The notes below the pieces were generated by a model, which had not been told where the DNA came from, did no database searches, and saw nothing but the letters and a program-made list of their open reading frames with translations. From NCBI GenBank assembly GCA_002423395.1, contig DIVZ01000003.1:1-64000 (forward strand): DNA of 64,000 bases. The letters are read 5' to 3'. The position numbers were made by a program, and so were the translations under genes. This DNA is from Eubacteriaceae bacterium UBA6119. Its GTDB lineage: Bacteria > Bacillota > Clostridia > Eubacteriales > UBA1433. The number at the start of each line of letters is the position of its first letter. Position 1 is the stretch's first letter. Below are positions 46,089 through 53,916 of this stretch, piece after piece.

Positions 46089-47414
46089 ATGTCAGCGCCT
46101 CAAGCAAAAGTACTGCCTTATAATTTAGAAGCCGAACAGAGCATTGTCGCATGCGTATTGTTTGATAACGATACTATATCAACAGCCGCGGCAATTCTTA
46201 CCCCCGAGGATTTTTACAGCGATCAGTATCGCATTATTTATAATGCGATGATTTATTTGTATTCCAAAAATATGCCTATTGATATTATAACGTTATCTGA
46301 CAGGCTGCGAAATCAGGGCATGCTGGATTCGCTGGGCGGAATTGATTTCTTAACCAGCATTGTTGAGTTATTATCATCTGCCGAAAACATGGAACAGTAC
46401 TGTATTATTGTAAAAGATAAATCCATGCTTCGCCAGCTTATAGGCAAGCTGTCTAAAGTAATTGACGAAAGCTATGCCAGTAAATCAGAAGCCAAAGATT
46501 TGATATTATCCGCCGAAAAAGATATTTTAGATATTGTCATTACGAAAGACAGGCAGGGCTTTATACCGTTTGAAACCGCGCTCAAAACAACTCTGTTAAA
46601 ACTTCAGGAAGCCACTAAAAATAAATCAAATATAACGGGTATACCTACAGGCTTTTTTGACTTGGATAAAAAAACTTCAGGGCTTCAGAATTCTGACCTT
46701 ATTATTCTTGCGGGCCGCCCCGGCATGGGCAAAACGTCTATGGGCATAAACATCTGCCAGCATGCGGCTATTAGAGAAAATAAAAAAGTCGCTGTTTTCA
46801 GCCTTGAAATGCCCGTAGAACAGCTCACAATGCGTGTAATCGCCTCGGAAGCGAATATCAGCAGTATGGACTTGCGCAACGGCAATGTTGAGAATTGGCA
46901 GGATTTATACAGCGCGTGGGAAAGAATATTTAAGGCAAGACTTTACATAGACGATACTCCCGGCATTACGGTAAATGAAATACGTTCAAAATGCAGACGC
47001 TTAAAAGCACAGGACGGACTTGATCTCGTTTTGATAGATTATTTGCAGCTTATAAGAAGCATAGGAAGAATAGAAAACCGCCAACAGGAAATATCTCAGA
47101 TTTCAAGAGATTTAAAACTGCTCGCAAAAGAACTTTCATGCCCCGTTATAACATTGTCTCAGTTGAATCGTGCTCCGGATAAACGTACTGATAACAGACC
47201 TTTAATTTCGGACTTGCGTGAATCGGGCGCAATAGAGCAGGACGCTGATATAGTAATGTTCTTATTTAAACCGGAATCTGAAGGCCCTAAGAGCAGCAAG
47301 GTAATACTTAGCATTGCTAAACACCGTAATGGCCCTACCGGCGAAATAGACCTTATATTCAACGAAGGAACAACTACTTTCAAAAACGCGGCAAATTCCG
47401 GTTATGATGAATAA
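46089..47414 (+). CDS. dnaB: Replicative DNA helicase
   Basis: Hexameric helicase that unwinds DNA at the fork (DnaC in Bacillus naming). 441 residues. The N-terminal DnaG-interacting domain begins PYNLEAEQSIVACVL; the RecA-type domain has Walker A GRPGMGKTS near residue 213, Walker B LVLIDYLQL, and SQLNRAPDKR with LRESGAIEQDAD. GGAGATAAA precedes the ATG, eight bases after rplI. No intein is present at the P-loop. Confidence 0.97.
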   Translation: MSAPQAKVLPYNLEAEQSIVACVLFDNDTISTAAAILTPEDFYSDQYRIIYNAMIYLYSKNMPIDIITLSDRLRNQGMLDSLGGIDFLTSIVELLSSAENMEQYCIIVKDKSMLRQLIGKLSKVIDESYASKSEAKDLILSAEKDILDIVITKDRQGFIPFETALKTTLLKLQEATKNKSNITGIPTGFFDLDKKTSGLQNSDLIILAGRPGMGKTSMGINICQHAAIRENKKVAVFSLEMPVEQLTMRVIASEANISSMDLRNGNVENWQDLYSAWERIFKARLYIDDTPGITVNEIRSKCRRLKAQDGLDLVLIDYLQLIRSIGRIENRQQEISQISRDLKLLAKELSCPVITLSQLNRAPDKRTDNRPLISDLRESGAIEQDADIVMFLFKPESEGPKSSKVILSIAKHRNGPTGEIDLIFNEGTTTFKNAANSGYDE

Positions 47415-47448
47415 TAGTACATATTAAATGTATAAATTGCGCTTTTTA

Positions 47449-47477
47449 TTGAAATATACTTCTTATAATGATATAAT
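47449..47477 (+). promoter_or_regulatory. Promoter of purA
   Basis: -35 TTGAAA (47449-47454), 17-bp spacer and -10 TATAAT (47472-47477). Transcription should start about 40 bases before the purA start. No PurBox or purine riboswitch was recognised in the short leader. Confidence 0.7.
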
Positions 47478-47523
47478 GAAGTGTATTTTTATTTTTGAAA
47501 ACTATTAAGAGGGTGAGTATAAT

Positions 47524-48804
47524 TTGAATACTTTAGTTATTGTCGGAACACAATGGGGTGACGAAGGCAAAGGAAAAATAACAGATTTCTACAGCGAAAG
47601 AGCTGACGCCGTTGTGCGTTATCAGGGAGGCAACAATGCGGGTCATACTGTAATTGTGGGCAATAATGTATATAAACTTCATATGGTCCCTTCGGGAATT
47701 ATATGCTCAACTCCTTCATACATCGGTAATGGAATGGTTGTTGACCCTGTTGCTTTAATTGAGGAAATGAACAGGTTAAGCGATGCCGGACTTGATATTT
47801 CCTATCTCCATATCAGTGACAGAGCTCATATAGTAACTCCATATCATAAATTACTCGATGAGCTTAACGAAGAGAGATTGTGTGAAAACAAAATAGGCAC
47901 GACAAAAAAAGGAATTGGTCCGGCTTATGCCGACAAAGTAAACCGCAGCGGCATAAGAGTATGCGATTTGTTTGATAAAGACTTGTTATGGGATAAAATC
48001 TCATTAAACGTAGAATATGTTAATTTACTGCTTACAAAAATATATAATGTCGCCGCGCTTGATGCAAAAGATATATATTCGCGCCTTTTGCAATATGCGG
48101 ATTTGATAAAGCCATATGTATGCGATGTTTCAACCGAAATAAACGGATTAATAAAAGAAAACAAAAAAATTGTATTTGAAGGCGCGCAAGGCGCGATGCT
48201 GGACATCGATTTCGGCACTTACCCCTATGTTACCTCATCGCATCCCACATCAGGCGGCGTATCGATAGGAACAGGCGTATGCCCGAAATTAATCGAAAGC
48301 ATACTGGGTATTACCAAGGCTTACACAACGCGAGTAGGCGAAGGTCCTTTTCCTACTGAGTTAAATGATGAAATGGGAGAATTTTTGCGTAAGCAAGGGC
48401 ATGAATACGGCACAACAACCGGCCGCCCCAGAAGATGCGGATGGTTTGACGCAGCGGTTGTGAGATACTCAGTGCAGTTAAGCGGCCTTACACATATAGC
48501 TCTTACAAAACTTGATACCCTTACAGGTATTAAAAAAATTAAGGTCTGCACTCATTACGAATTAAACGGCAAAAAAATAGATTATTTCCCCGCGTCGCTT
48601 TCTGACTTGGAAAAGTGCATACCCTGTTATGAAGAGCTTGAAGGCTGGGATGAAGATATAAGCGCATTTAACAGTTATGAACAACTGCCTAAAAACGCAA
48701 AAGCTTATGTTGCCCGTCTTCAAGAACTTATCGGCGTTAAAATATCAATAGTATCAGTGGGACCTGACAGAAATAATACAATTATATTGGATCCCATTAT
48801 GTAA
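47524..48804 (+). CDS. purA: Adenylosuccinate synthetase
   Basis: Makes adenylosuccinate from IMP, aspartate and GTP, the first step to AMP. 426 residues. QWGDEGKGKITD and the following QGGNNAGHTV are the GTP- and IMP-binding loops; the switch region GIGPAYADK, TTTGRPRRCGW and the NTP motif TKLDTLTG are all present. The start is TTG at 47524, behind GAGGGTG. It has its own promoter and a terminator, so it is a single-gene unit. Confidence 0.97.
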   Translation: MNTLVIVGTQWGDEGKGKITDFYSERADAVVRYQGGNNAGHTVIVGNNVYKLHMVPSGIICSTPSYIGNGMVVDPVALIEEMNRLSDAGLDISYLHISDRAHIVTPYHKLLDELNEERLCENKIGTTKKGIGPAYADKVNRSGIRVCDLFDKDLLWDKISLNVEYVNLLLTKIYNVAALDAKDIYSRLLQYADLIKPYVCDVSTEINGLIKENKKIVFEGAQGAMLDIDFGTYPYVTSSHPTSGGVSIGTGVCPKLIESILGITKAYTTRVGEGPFPTELNDEMGEFLRKQGHEYGTTTGRPRRCGWFDAAVVRYSVQLSGLTHIALTKLDTLTGIKKIKVCTHYELNGKKIDYFPASLSDLEKCIPCYEELEGWDEDISAFNSYEQLPKNAKAYVARLQELIGVKISIVSVGPDRNNTIILDPIM

Positions 48805-48814
48805 AAAGCATCAG

Positions 48815-48845
48815 AGAGTATTGCTTATTATCAATACTCTTTTTA
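48815..48845 (+). terminator. Terminator after purA
   Basis: AGAGTATTG (48815-48823) and CAATACTCT (48832-48840) form a perfect 9-bp stem with an eight-base loop, followed by TTTTTA. Confidence 0.88.
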
Positions 48846-48854
48846 TTTACAAAT

Positions 48855-48876
48855 AATTATTTCTCGGGAAATAATT
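48855..48876. repeat. Small inverted repeat upstream of rsmI
   Basis: AATTATTTC (48855-48863) and GAAATAATT (48868-48876) are perfect arms with loop TCGG, about 95 bases before rsmI. The loop is a stable-type tetraloop sequence, but there is no T-run after it. Role unknown. Confidence 0.4.
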
Positions 48877-48971
48877 CGACATATTTTTCATATATTATGC
48901 GGGAAATAAATATTTATCCTGTCTTAGACTGTATCTATTCAAATAATAAAATGTTTTTAAGGAAAATTAAT

Positions 48972-49808
48972 ATGAATATGCCGGGAATGTTCACGCTTGT
49001 AGCCACCCCTATAGGAAATTTAAATGATATAACTTTAAGGGCAATAGAGCAGCTCAAGGCAGCCGACATTATTGCCGCGGAAGACACTCGCCACAGCGGC
49101 AAACTGCTGAAAGCATACGATATCAAAACGCCTATGATAAGCCTTCATAAATTTAACGAAGCGCAAAAATGCGAAAGTATTATTTCTATGCTCCTTGAGG
49201 GAAAAAACGTCGCGCTTATTTCCGACGCGGGCACTCCTGGTATATGCGATCCGGGCGAGGCTATTGTAAAAGCTTGTATTGATAATGACATAAAAGTAAG
49301 CATAATCCCCGGCGCCAACGCGGCAATATCCGCGCTTGCGATATCGGGTATTTCTTCATCATCTTTTACGTTTTATGGTTTTATTCCGAAGAAAATAAAA
49401 GAAAAAGAAGAATTGTTTACTTCAATATCAGAAAATATACAAACAAGCATTTTTTATGAATCCCCTTTTCGTATAAAAAACACTCTTGAAATTATATTTA
49501 AAATATTGCCCGAAAGAAATATAGCTCTTATACGAGAACTCACAAAGCTTCATGAAGAAGTGCTGAGAGGAAACGCTGAAAAACTGTTAAATAATTTTTC
49601 GGATAAAGAGCCTAAAGGTGAATTTGTTATAGTTATGCAAGGAAATGATACGCAAACAAAAAAAGATAATACTATAGACCTTTCCGAAGCAAAAAAACTT
49701 GTTGAGCAATATATAAAAAACGGCGATAAAAAAACATCAGCCATAAAAAAAGTCTGTCTTCAAACGGGTATTAGCAGAAAAGAATTATATGACAGTCTAA
49801 ATAATTGA
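48972..49808 (+). CDS. rsmI: 16S rRNA (cytidine1402-2'-O)-methyltransferase
   Basis: 278 residues from the ATG at 48972, preceded by AAGGA; the frame opens 25 codons earlier without a ribosome binding site. LVATPIGNLNDITLRAIE, AAEDTRHSGKLL, LISDAGTPGICDPG and IPGANAAISALAISG are the tetrapyrrole-methylase-fold signatures specific to RsmI. It modifies C1402 in the decoding centre. It is followed by DUF2007 after 13 bases. Confidence 0.95.
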   Translation: MNMPGMFTLVATPIGNLNDITLRAIEQLKAADIIAAEDTRHSGKLLKAYDIKTPMISLHKFNEAQKCESIISMLLEGKNVALISDAGTPGICDPGEAIVKACIDNDIKVSIIPGANAAISALAISGISSSSFTFYGFIPKKIKEKEELFTSISENIQTSIFYESPFRIKNTLEIIFKILPERNIALIRELTKLHEEVLRGNAEKLLNNFSDKEPKGEFVIVMQGNDTQTKKDNTIDLSEAKKLVEQYIKNGDKKTSAIKKVCLQTGISRKELYDSLNN

Positions 49809-49821
49809 TTGAGAGGTAAAT

Positions 49822-50082
49822 ATGTGGCGTAAAAAAGACAAAAAAATCGAAGGCGAAACTTTGCTAATCACAGTAAACGACCAGATACAGCTTGATATTA
49901 TACAGTCTCTGTTGAGTTCGTATGATATACCTATATATATAAGAGATGACCTAAGCGGAGGCTTTATAAGAATTCTTATGGGCAGTTCATATTTTGACGC
50001 CGATATTTATGTCTCGGAAAAAGATTATGAAACAGCAAAAGATGTGCTATACGGATCCCAAAAACCGTTTGATGAAAATTAA
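49822..50082 (+). CDS. DUF2007 family small protein
   Basis: 86 residues. The core LLITVNDQIQLDIIQSLLSS, IYIRDD and the ADIYVSEKDYETAKDVL end match DUF2007, described as a putative signal-transducing ACT-like fold without known function. GAGAGG precedes the ATG. It probably shares a transcript with rsmI. Confidence 0.8.
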   Translation: MWRKKDKKIEGETLLITVNDQIQLDIIQSLLSSYDIPIYIRDDLSGGFIRILMGSSYFDADIYVSEKDYETAKDVLYGSQKPFDEN

Positions 50083-50115
50083 TATAAAATATGATTTTAA
50101 GCAATATCTAAAAAT

Positions 50116-50871
50116 CTATTTTGCGGTAAAATATAAGAATAGCATTAATATTAAAATCGGCTGATGTATAAGGTATATAAGTAATGTTTTCTGTCCGATT
50201 TTCGCAATGGGTTTAAAATGTGATTTATAAAAGACTGCGGGCGCTTTATTTTCTTTTATAAATCTACCAGCAAATATCCCTGAAAAAAACATAAATATCC
50301 ATGGCAATAGCGGATAATAATCTGAAGAATATATTCCTTCGCACATAAACCCTAAAGGAAATAAAAAATACTTATTTAATAAAAACTGCGGAACATTTAT
50401 CCGGCAGTCAAATATTCCAATATATCCGTTATATAAATTATAAGTAAGTAAAAATAATATTAAACTTGCAATAATTCCTGCTTTAGCGGGAATTTTTTTA
50501 AGCTTATCAAAAAGTAAGCCTCCTATTATCATTGCAATTCCAAAAAAGTGCAGAATACCGAATATTATAATCTGCTCCGGCATTGCCAATAAAGTGATAA
50601 AAGTAATAACAACTCCCCATAAAAATGTTATTATACCTCTTTTAACATTGCTTTTAGAATAATTGCATGAGATGCCTGATATTATAATAAACAAGCATAC
50701 AGCGGCAATTCTTACATAATCCATTGAATTTGAATACGCCCATGCAATATCAACGCCATATAGCCCTGTTAAATCAAATATAAAGTGATAGAAGACAATG
50801 TATATAATTAATATGCCTCTTATCTCATCTAATAAATGAACTCTTTTTATTATCGGATTTACATTCGCCAT
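50116..50871 (-). CDS. DUF1624 (heparan-alpha-glucosaminide acetyltransferase-like) membrane protein
   Basis: 251 residues, about seven hydrophobic segments. HLLDEIRGILIIYIVFYHFIFD near the N-terminus and a later PLLPWIFMFFSGIFAGRF match DUF1624, named after the human lysosomal HGSNAT acyltransferase but of unknown substrate in bacteria. The conserved His of YHF is present. GAGAAAA stands before the ATG. It lies 62 bases downstream of spmB on the same strand. Confidence 0.85.
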   Translation of the reverse strand: MANVNPIIKRVHLLDEIRGILIIYIVFYHFIFDLTGLYGVDIAWAYSNSMDYVRIAAVCLFIIISGISCNYSKSNVKRGIITFLWGVVITFITLLAMPEQIIIFGILHFFGIAMIIGGLLFDKLKKIPAKAGIIASLILFLLTYNLYNGYIGIFDCRINVPQFLLNKYFLFPLGFMCEGIYSSDYYPLLPWIFMFFSGIFAGRFIKENKAPAVFYKSHFKPIAKIGQKTLLIYLIHQPILILMLFLYFTAK

Positions 50872-50932
50872 TTATTTTCTCTGCTTATAAAGTTTATTTC
50901 ATAATATTATTGGCATATGATAATAAATTAAT

Positions 50933-51445
50933 TTATCCGAAAAATAATTTGCAGACTAATAAAGATATTATCATTCCTATAATATCACAAGATAAAGCTA
51001 CAGGAAGAGCATACTGTGTTTTTTTTATGTTAACGCTGCCGAAATAGAGCGCTATGATATAAATGGTAGTCTCGTTTGAGCCGGCTATTACTGATGACAG
51101 CCTGCCTATAGCGGAATCGGGATGGTATGTAATAAGAGTGTCCATAAGTATTGCATTCGCGCCTGAACCTGATATCATTTTTATGATGGATAAAGGAATA
51201 GCCTCAGCGGGAAAACCTATTGTATTAAATATGGGTTTTAATATATTTATCAAATAACCCATTAATCCTGAATTTTTAAATATACTTATAGCGCACAATA
51301 TCGCAAGAATATAAGGAAAAACAGACGCTATCGTAGACAGTCCGCTTTTTGCTCCTTCAATAAAAGTCTCATATATCGGCACTTTGCATTTTATTCCGTA
51401 TATAATAATTGCCGCAATAAATACAAGCATAATTATTTCCGACAT
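50933..51445 (-). CDS. spmB: Spore maturation protein B
   Basis: 170 residues from the ATG at 51445, nine bases after GGAG; a TTG five codons upstream lacks a site. Four or so membrane segments. ETFIEGAKSGL, PYILAILCAI, GSGANAILMDTLITYHPDSAIG, and SNETTIYIIALYFG are the SpmB/nucleoside-recognition motifs. SpmA and SpmB are needed for full spore core dehydration and heat resistance. The spmA frame ends just inside this gene's upstream region. Confidence 0.94.
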   Translation of the reverse strand: MSEIIMLVFIAAIIIYGIKCKVPIYETFIEGAKSGLSTIASVFPYILAILCAISIFKNSGLMGYLINILKPIFNTIGFPAEAIPLSIIKMISGSGANAILMDTLITYHPDSAIGRLSSVIAGSNETTIYIIALYFGSVNIKKTQYALPVALSCDIIGMIISLLVCKLFFG

Positions 51446-52029
51446 TTTAATTTTCTCCAAGCCTGCACTGCTTTTACGAGCAGTATTCCGATTATTGTGG
51501 TAGCGAATGTCGCTATCAGAGTAGGTATCATTATTGCTGCAGGATTACTTGAGCCGTAAATAGCTCTTAATGAAATTACGCTGAGCGGCATTAGCTGAAG
51601 TGAAGTTGTGTTTAAGACGACAAACATTATAGTATCATCCATAACGTCATTATTCTTTGACGTGTCATTCATTTGCTTTAACTCTTTCATAGCCGCAAGT
51701 CCGAAAGGCGCAGCAGCATTTCCAAGACCAAATAAATTAGCTGATATGTTCAGCAAAATACATTCCATTGCTTTTATATTCTTTTTTACGGCAGGAAATA
51801 AATGCTTAAATAACGGCATCATAAATTGAGCAAATTTTTTTATTATTCCGGTTCTTTCAGCTATTTTCATAATGCCCAGCCAAAAAGACCATACTGCTCC
51901 GAAAGTAATTATCATCTGCGCAGTTTGGGTACAGCTTTCAGCAATGCCTGAAAAAACCTGACTGTATGTATTATTAAATAATGATACTGTAATTCCGGCC
52001 AATATAAAAAAAATGAATACTTTATTCAT
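51433..52029 (-). CDS. spmA: Spore maturation protein A
   Basis: 198 residues with a nucleoside-recognition (Gate) domain. FGAVWSFWLGIMKIAERTG, ANLFGLGNAAAPFGLAAMKE and FVVLNTTSLQLMPLSVISLRA are SpmA signatures. ATG follows GGAGGTGAAAT. It overlaps spmB by 13 bases, so they are coupled. Together with the SPOCS-LysM gene at 54 kb this marks the organism as a spore former. Confidence 0.95.
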   Translation of the reverse strand: MNKVFIFFILAGITVSLFNNTYSQVFSGIAESCTQTAQMIITFGAVWSFWLGIMKIAERTGIIKKFAQFMMPLFKHLFPAVKKNIKAMECILLNISANLFGLGNAAAPFGLAAMKELKQMNDTSKNNDVMDDTIMFVVLNTTSLQLMPLSVISLRAIYGSSNPAAIMIPTLIATFATTIIGILLVKAVQAWRKLKCRK

Positions 52030-52133
52030 ATTTCACCTCCGTTTAAATATGTTTATGCTGTTTTGCTTGTAATTATTTTTTAGCTTTGATAATATTGATA
52101 AATAAATCGAATAGTTTATTTGGGAGGTAGATT

Positions 52134-52751
52134 ATGAAAGTTTTAGCTATAAACGGCAGTCCTCATGAAAACGGAAGCACTAATGCCGCTTTGAGTATAA
52201 TGAAACAGGAACTTATTAAAGAAGAAATTGATGTTAATGTTTTCCATATAGGTACTGCCCCGATAAGAGGATGCATTGGCTGCAGAAGCTGTGCCGATAC
52301 AAAAAAATGTATATATAATGATGATAAAGTAAACGAAGCTATTAACCTGCTTAGTGATATTGACGGTTTAATTATAGCCTCCCCCGTTCATTTTTCAGGA
52401 ATATCCGGAGGAATGAAGTGTTTTTTAGACAGACTGTTTTTTGCCGCAGGAGGCAGAGTATTGGAGTATAAAGCTGCTGCGTCTTTTGTCGTACTAAGAA
52501 GATCCGGCGGAAGCGCCGCTCTTGATCAGCTTAATCATTATCTTATGTATTCCAAGATGGTCCTTGCTTCTTCGCACTATTGGAACATTCTTCACGGCAC
52601 AAATGCACAGGAGATATATAAAGACGAAGAAGGAGTTCAGATAATAAAACAAGCCGCAAGAAACCTCGCATGGCTTATGAAATCAATTGAAAACAGTAAA
52701 ATCGATTATCCTCAAACTGATGAAAGAGTAAGAACAAATTTTATAAGATGA
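52134..52751 (+). CDS. Flavodoxin-fold NAD(P)H reductase with Fe-S-like Cys cluster
   Basis: 205 residues. MKVLAINGSPHENGSTNAAL is the FMN-phosphate loop of the NADPH-dependent FMN reductase/iron-sulfur flavoprotein group. Cys47, Cys50, Cys53 and Cys59 (GCIGCRSCADTKKC) give the compact C-x2-C-x2-C-x5-C motif that holds a 4Fe-4S cluster in archaeal/clostridial iron-sulfur flavoproteins. SPVHFSGISGGMKCFLDRLFF is also typical. GGGAGG precedes the ATG. A single gene with its own terminator, convergent with the small Cys-motif genes. Its electron partners are unknown. Confidence 0.88.
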   Translation: MKVLAINGSPHENGSTNAALSIMKQELIKEEIDVNVFHIGTAPIRGCIGCRSCADTKKCIYNDDKVNEAINLLSDIDGLIIASPVHFSGISGGMKCFLDRLFFAAGGRVLEYKAAASFVVLRRSGGSAALDQLNHYLMYSKMVLASSHYWNILHGTNAQEIYKDEEGVQIIKQAARNLAWLMKSIENSKIDYPQTDERVRTNFIR

Positions 52752-52763
52752 TGAATTATAAAA

Positions 52764-52798
52764 AATCCAAATACAATATTAAGTATTTGGATTTTTTA
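52764..52798 (+). terminator. Terminator after the flavoprotein gene
   Basis: AATCCAAATAC (52764-52774) and GTATTTGGATT (52783-52793) form a perfect 11-bp stem with an eight-base loop, followed by TTTT. Confidence 0.9.
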
Positions 52799-52808
52799 AT
52801 GTACATTC

Positions 52809-53012
52809 TTATATATTTATATTAATTTTATTATCGCTGAATAATTTATTTTTGTTTAAGAAGTCTAAATTAATATCAATCAACGAATACTTATTTTTCG
52901 CTCCGCTTGTGCATCCAGGTTTTATAGGCGGATGAATTAAATAAATAACGCCTTTGCTTGAATTTTGCTCTAAAACATTTGTATTATCCAAACACGATTT
53001 ACATTCAGCCAT
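52809..53012 (-). CDS. Small Cys-motif protein A (unknown)
   Basis: 67 residues from the ATG at 53012, preceded by GAGGGG with seven bases of spacing; the open frame continues 29 codons upstream through AT-rich DNA without a site. Cys4, Cys7 and Cys34 are the only cysteines. The layout is C-x2-C, then VIYLIHPP, then P-G-C-T-S-G-A. The last 25 residues are polar and Asn/Lys-rich. It shares its pattern with the 52-residue gene 150 bases upstream, so they form a paralogous pair. The two Cys pairs suggest metal or thiol chemistry, but I recognise no family. Confidence 0.65.
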   Translation of the reverse strand: MAECKSCLDNTNVLEQNSSKGVIYLIHPPIKPGCTSGAKNKYSLIDINLDFLNKNKLFSDNKININI

Positions 53013-53161
53013 TTTATTTCCCCTCTTTTTTTTATTATATATTATATGCGCGGTTTTACTATTTGCCACATAAGCAAAAAACCCTTTATTTATAGTCATA
53101 ATAATTAAAATAAACTAATACAACCTTATTGTTTTAAGATTATTTTTAATTTATACTAAAT

Positions 53162-53320
53162 TTACTTTTTGGGCAAAACTGTCCCTGCCGCTCTTGTGGT
53201 GCAGCAAGGCTGAGACGGCGTATTTATGAAATAAATTGTTTTGCCGTCTTTCGTTCTTTTTGCTTCTATTTTACTTTCACTTTTACATGTTTCACATTTT
53301 TCAGGTTTATTTTCAATCAT
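53162..53320 (-). CDS. Small Cys-motif protein B (unknown, 52 aa)
   Basis: A 52-residue gene with ATG at 53320, AAGGGG seven bases before it and a good promoter. Cysteines are Cys9, Cys12, Cys39 and Cys40. The order C-x2-C, TIYFINTP, then P-C-C-T-T-R-A repeats that of the neighbouring protein A: shared residues are the CxxC, IY-x-I, P-x2-P-x-C-T and Ala, with only one residue difference in spacing between CxxC and the last Cys. The C-terminus is short and basic (VLPKK). A zinc knuckle or redox role is possible; no family is recognised. Confidence 0.7.
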   Translation of the reverse strand: MIENKPEKCETCKSESKIEAKRTKDGKTIYFINTPSQPCCTTRAAGTVLPKK

Positions 53321-53348
53321 ATTATTACCCCTTATTATTTTATTTTAC

Positions 53349-53378
53349 ATTATATGATTTAACCTTAATATGTGTTAA
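53349..53378 (-). promoter_or_regulatory. Promoter of small Cys-motif protein B
   Basis: Minus-strand -35 TTAACA (53378-53373), 18-bp spacer, -10 TATAAT (53354-53349), about 28 bases before the ATG. It lies just after the terminator of the upstream DUF134 gene. Confidence 0.6.
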
Positions 53379-53388
53379 TTTATATATA

Positions 53389-53420
53389 TAAAAAAGAGCT
53401 TATGTGCATAAGCTCTTTTT
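53389..53420 (-). terminator. Terminator after the DUF134 gene
   Basis: AAAAAGAGCTTAT and ATAAGCTCTTTTT are perfect arms (GAGCTTAT 53396-53403, ATAAGCTC 53408-53415) with loop GTGC and A/T tracts on both sides. It can stop transcription in either direction and isolates the DUF134 gene from the small Cys-motif genes. Confidence 0.88.
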
Positions 53421-53779
53421 TATAGTGATTTTTTCGATTTATTTTTATCTTTCATACAATTTTTGTTGCATGACCAATACGTATCTTTTGAATATGGACA
53501 AACATCATATTCTCCGCCCTCTATCTTTATCCTCTTTCCCTCGACTAAAGAGTTTGCGATAATTTTTCGGGCGCTTTCATATAAGCGTTGAATAGATGAG
53601 CGTCCGACTCCCATAATTACTGCGCATTCATTTTGATCAAGCCCTTCAAAATCAATCAGTCTTATGCATTCATATTCCTCGCATGTCATGTTGATTGTGG
53701 CGGCTTGTCCGCTTCCGCATATGAAATATTTAAATTCAGGCACTTTGCAAATGCGCTTGTTCTTTCTCGGTCTAGGCAT
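53420..53779 (-). CDS. DUF134 family DNA-binding protein
   Basis: 119 residues from the ATG at 53779 behind GGAGGG. MPRPRKNKRICKVPEF and EEYECIRLIDFEGLDQNECAVIMGVGRSSIQRLYESARKIIA are the DUF134 signature, a sigma-70 region 4-like helix-turn-helix. The end has several Cys (YSKDTYWSCNKNC). DUF134 genes often stand beside NifB/NifX-like or MinD-type metal-cluster genes; none is here. Instead it neighbours two small Cys-motif proteins and, across them, an Fe-S flavoprotein. Regulation of these neighbours is only a guess. Confidence 0.88.
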   Translation of the reverse strand: MPRPRKNKRICKVPEFKYFICGSGQAATINMTCEEYECIRLIDFEGLDQNECAVIMGVGRSSIQRLYESARKIIANSLVEGKRIKIEGGEYDVCPYSKDTYWSCNKNCMKDKNKSKKSL

Positions 53780-53881
53780 ATATGCACCCTCCTTGCACAA
53801 ACATTATAATACTCATAATTTTTACTTTCAAGGTTATTTTTTGTTTTTGTGCAAGTATATGTTTACAAATTTTTTACAAAA

Positions 53882-53905
53882 CAAAAAACCGCCGTAAAGG
53901 CGGTT
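53882..53905 (-). terminator. Terminator after the SPOCS-LysM gene
   Basis: AACCGCC (53887-53893) and GGCGGTT (53899-53905) form a 7-bp stem with loop GTAAA; on the minus strand it is followed by a run of T. It sits 12 bases after the stop codon. Confidence 0.85.
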
Positions 53906-53916
53906 AATTTGGTAAT

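Noticed and set aside
47415..47523. Possible purine riboswitch or PurR box before purA
   Set aside because: The gap is filled by an ordinary promoter and a short leader; no conserved riboswitch core or CGAA-type box was seen.
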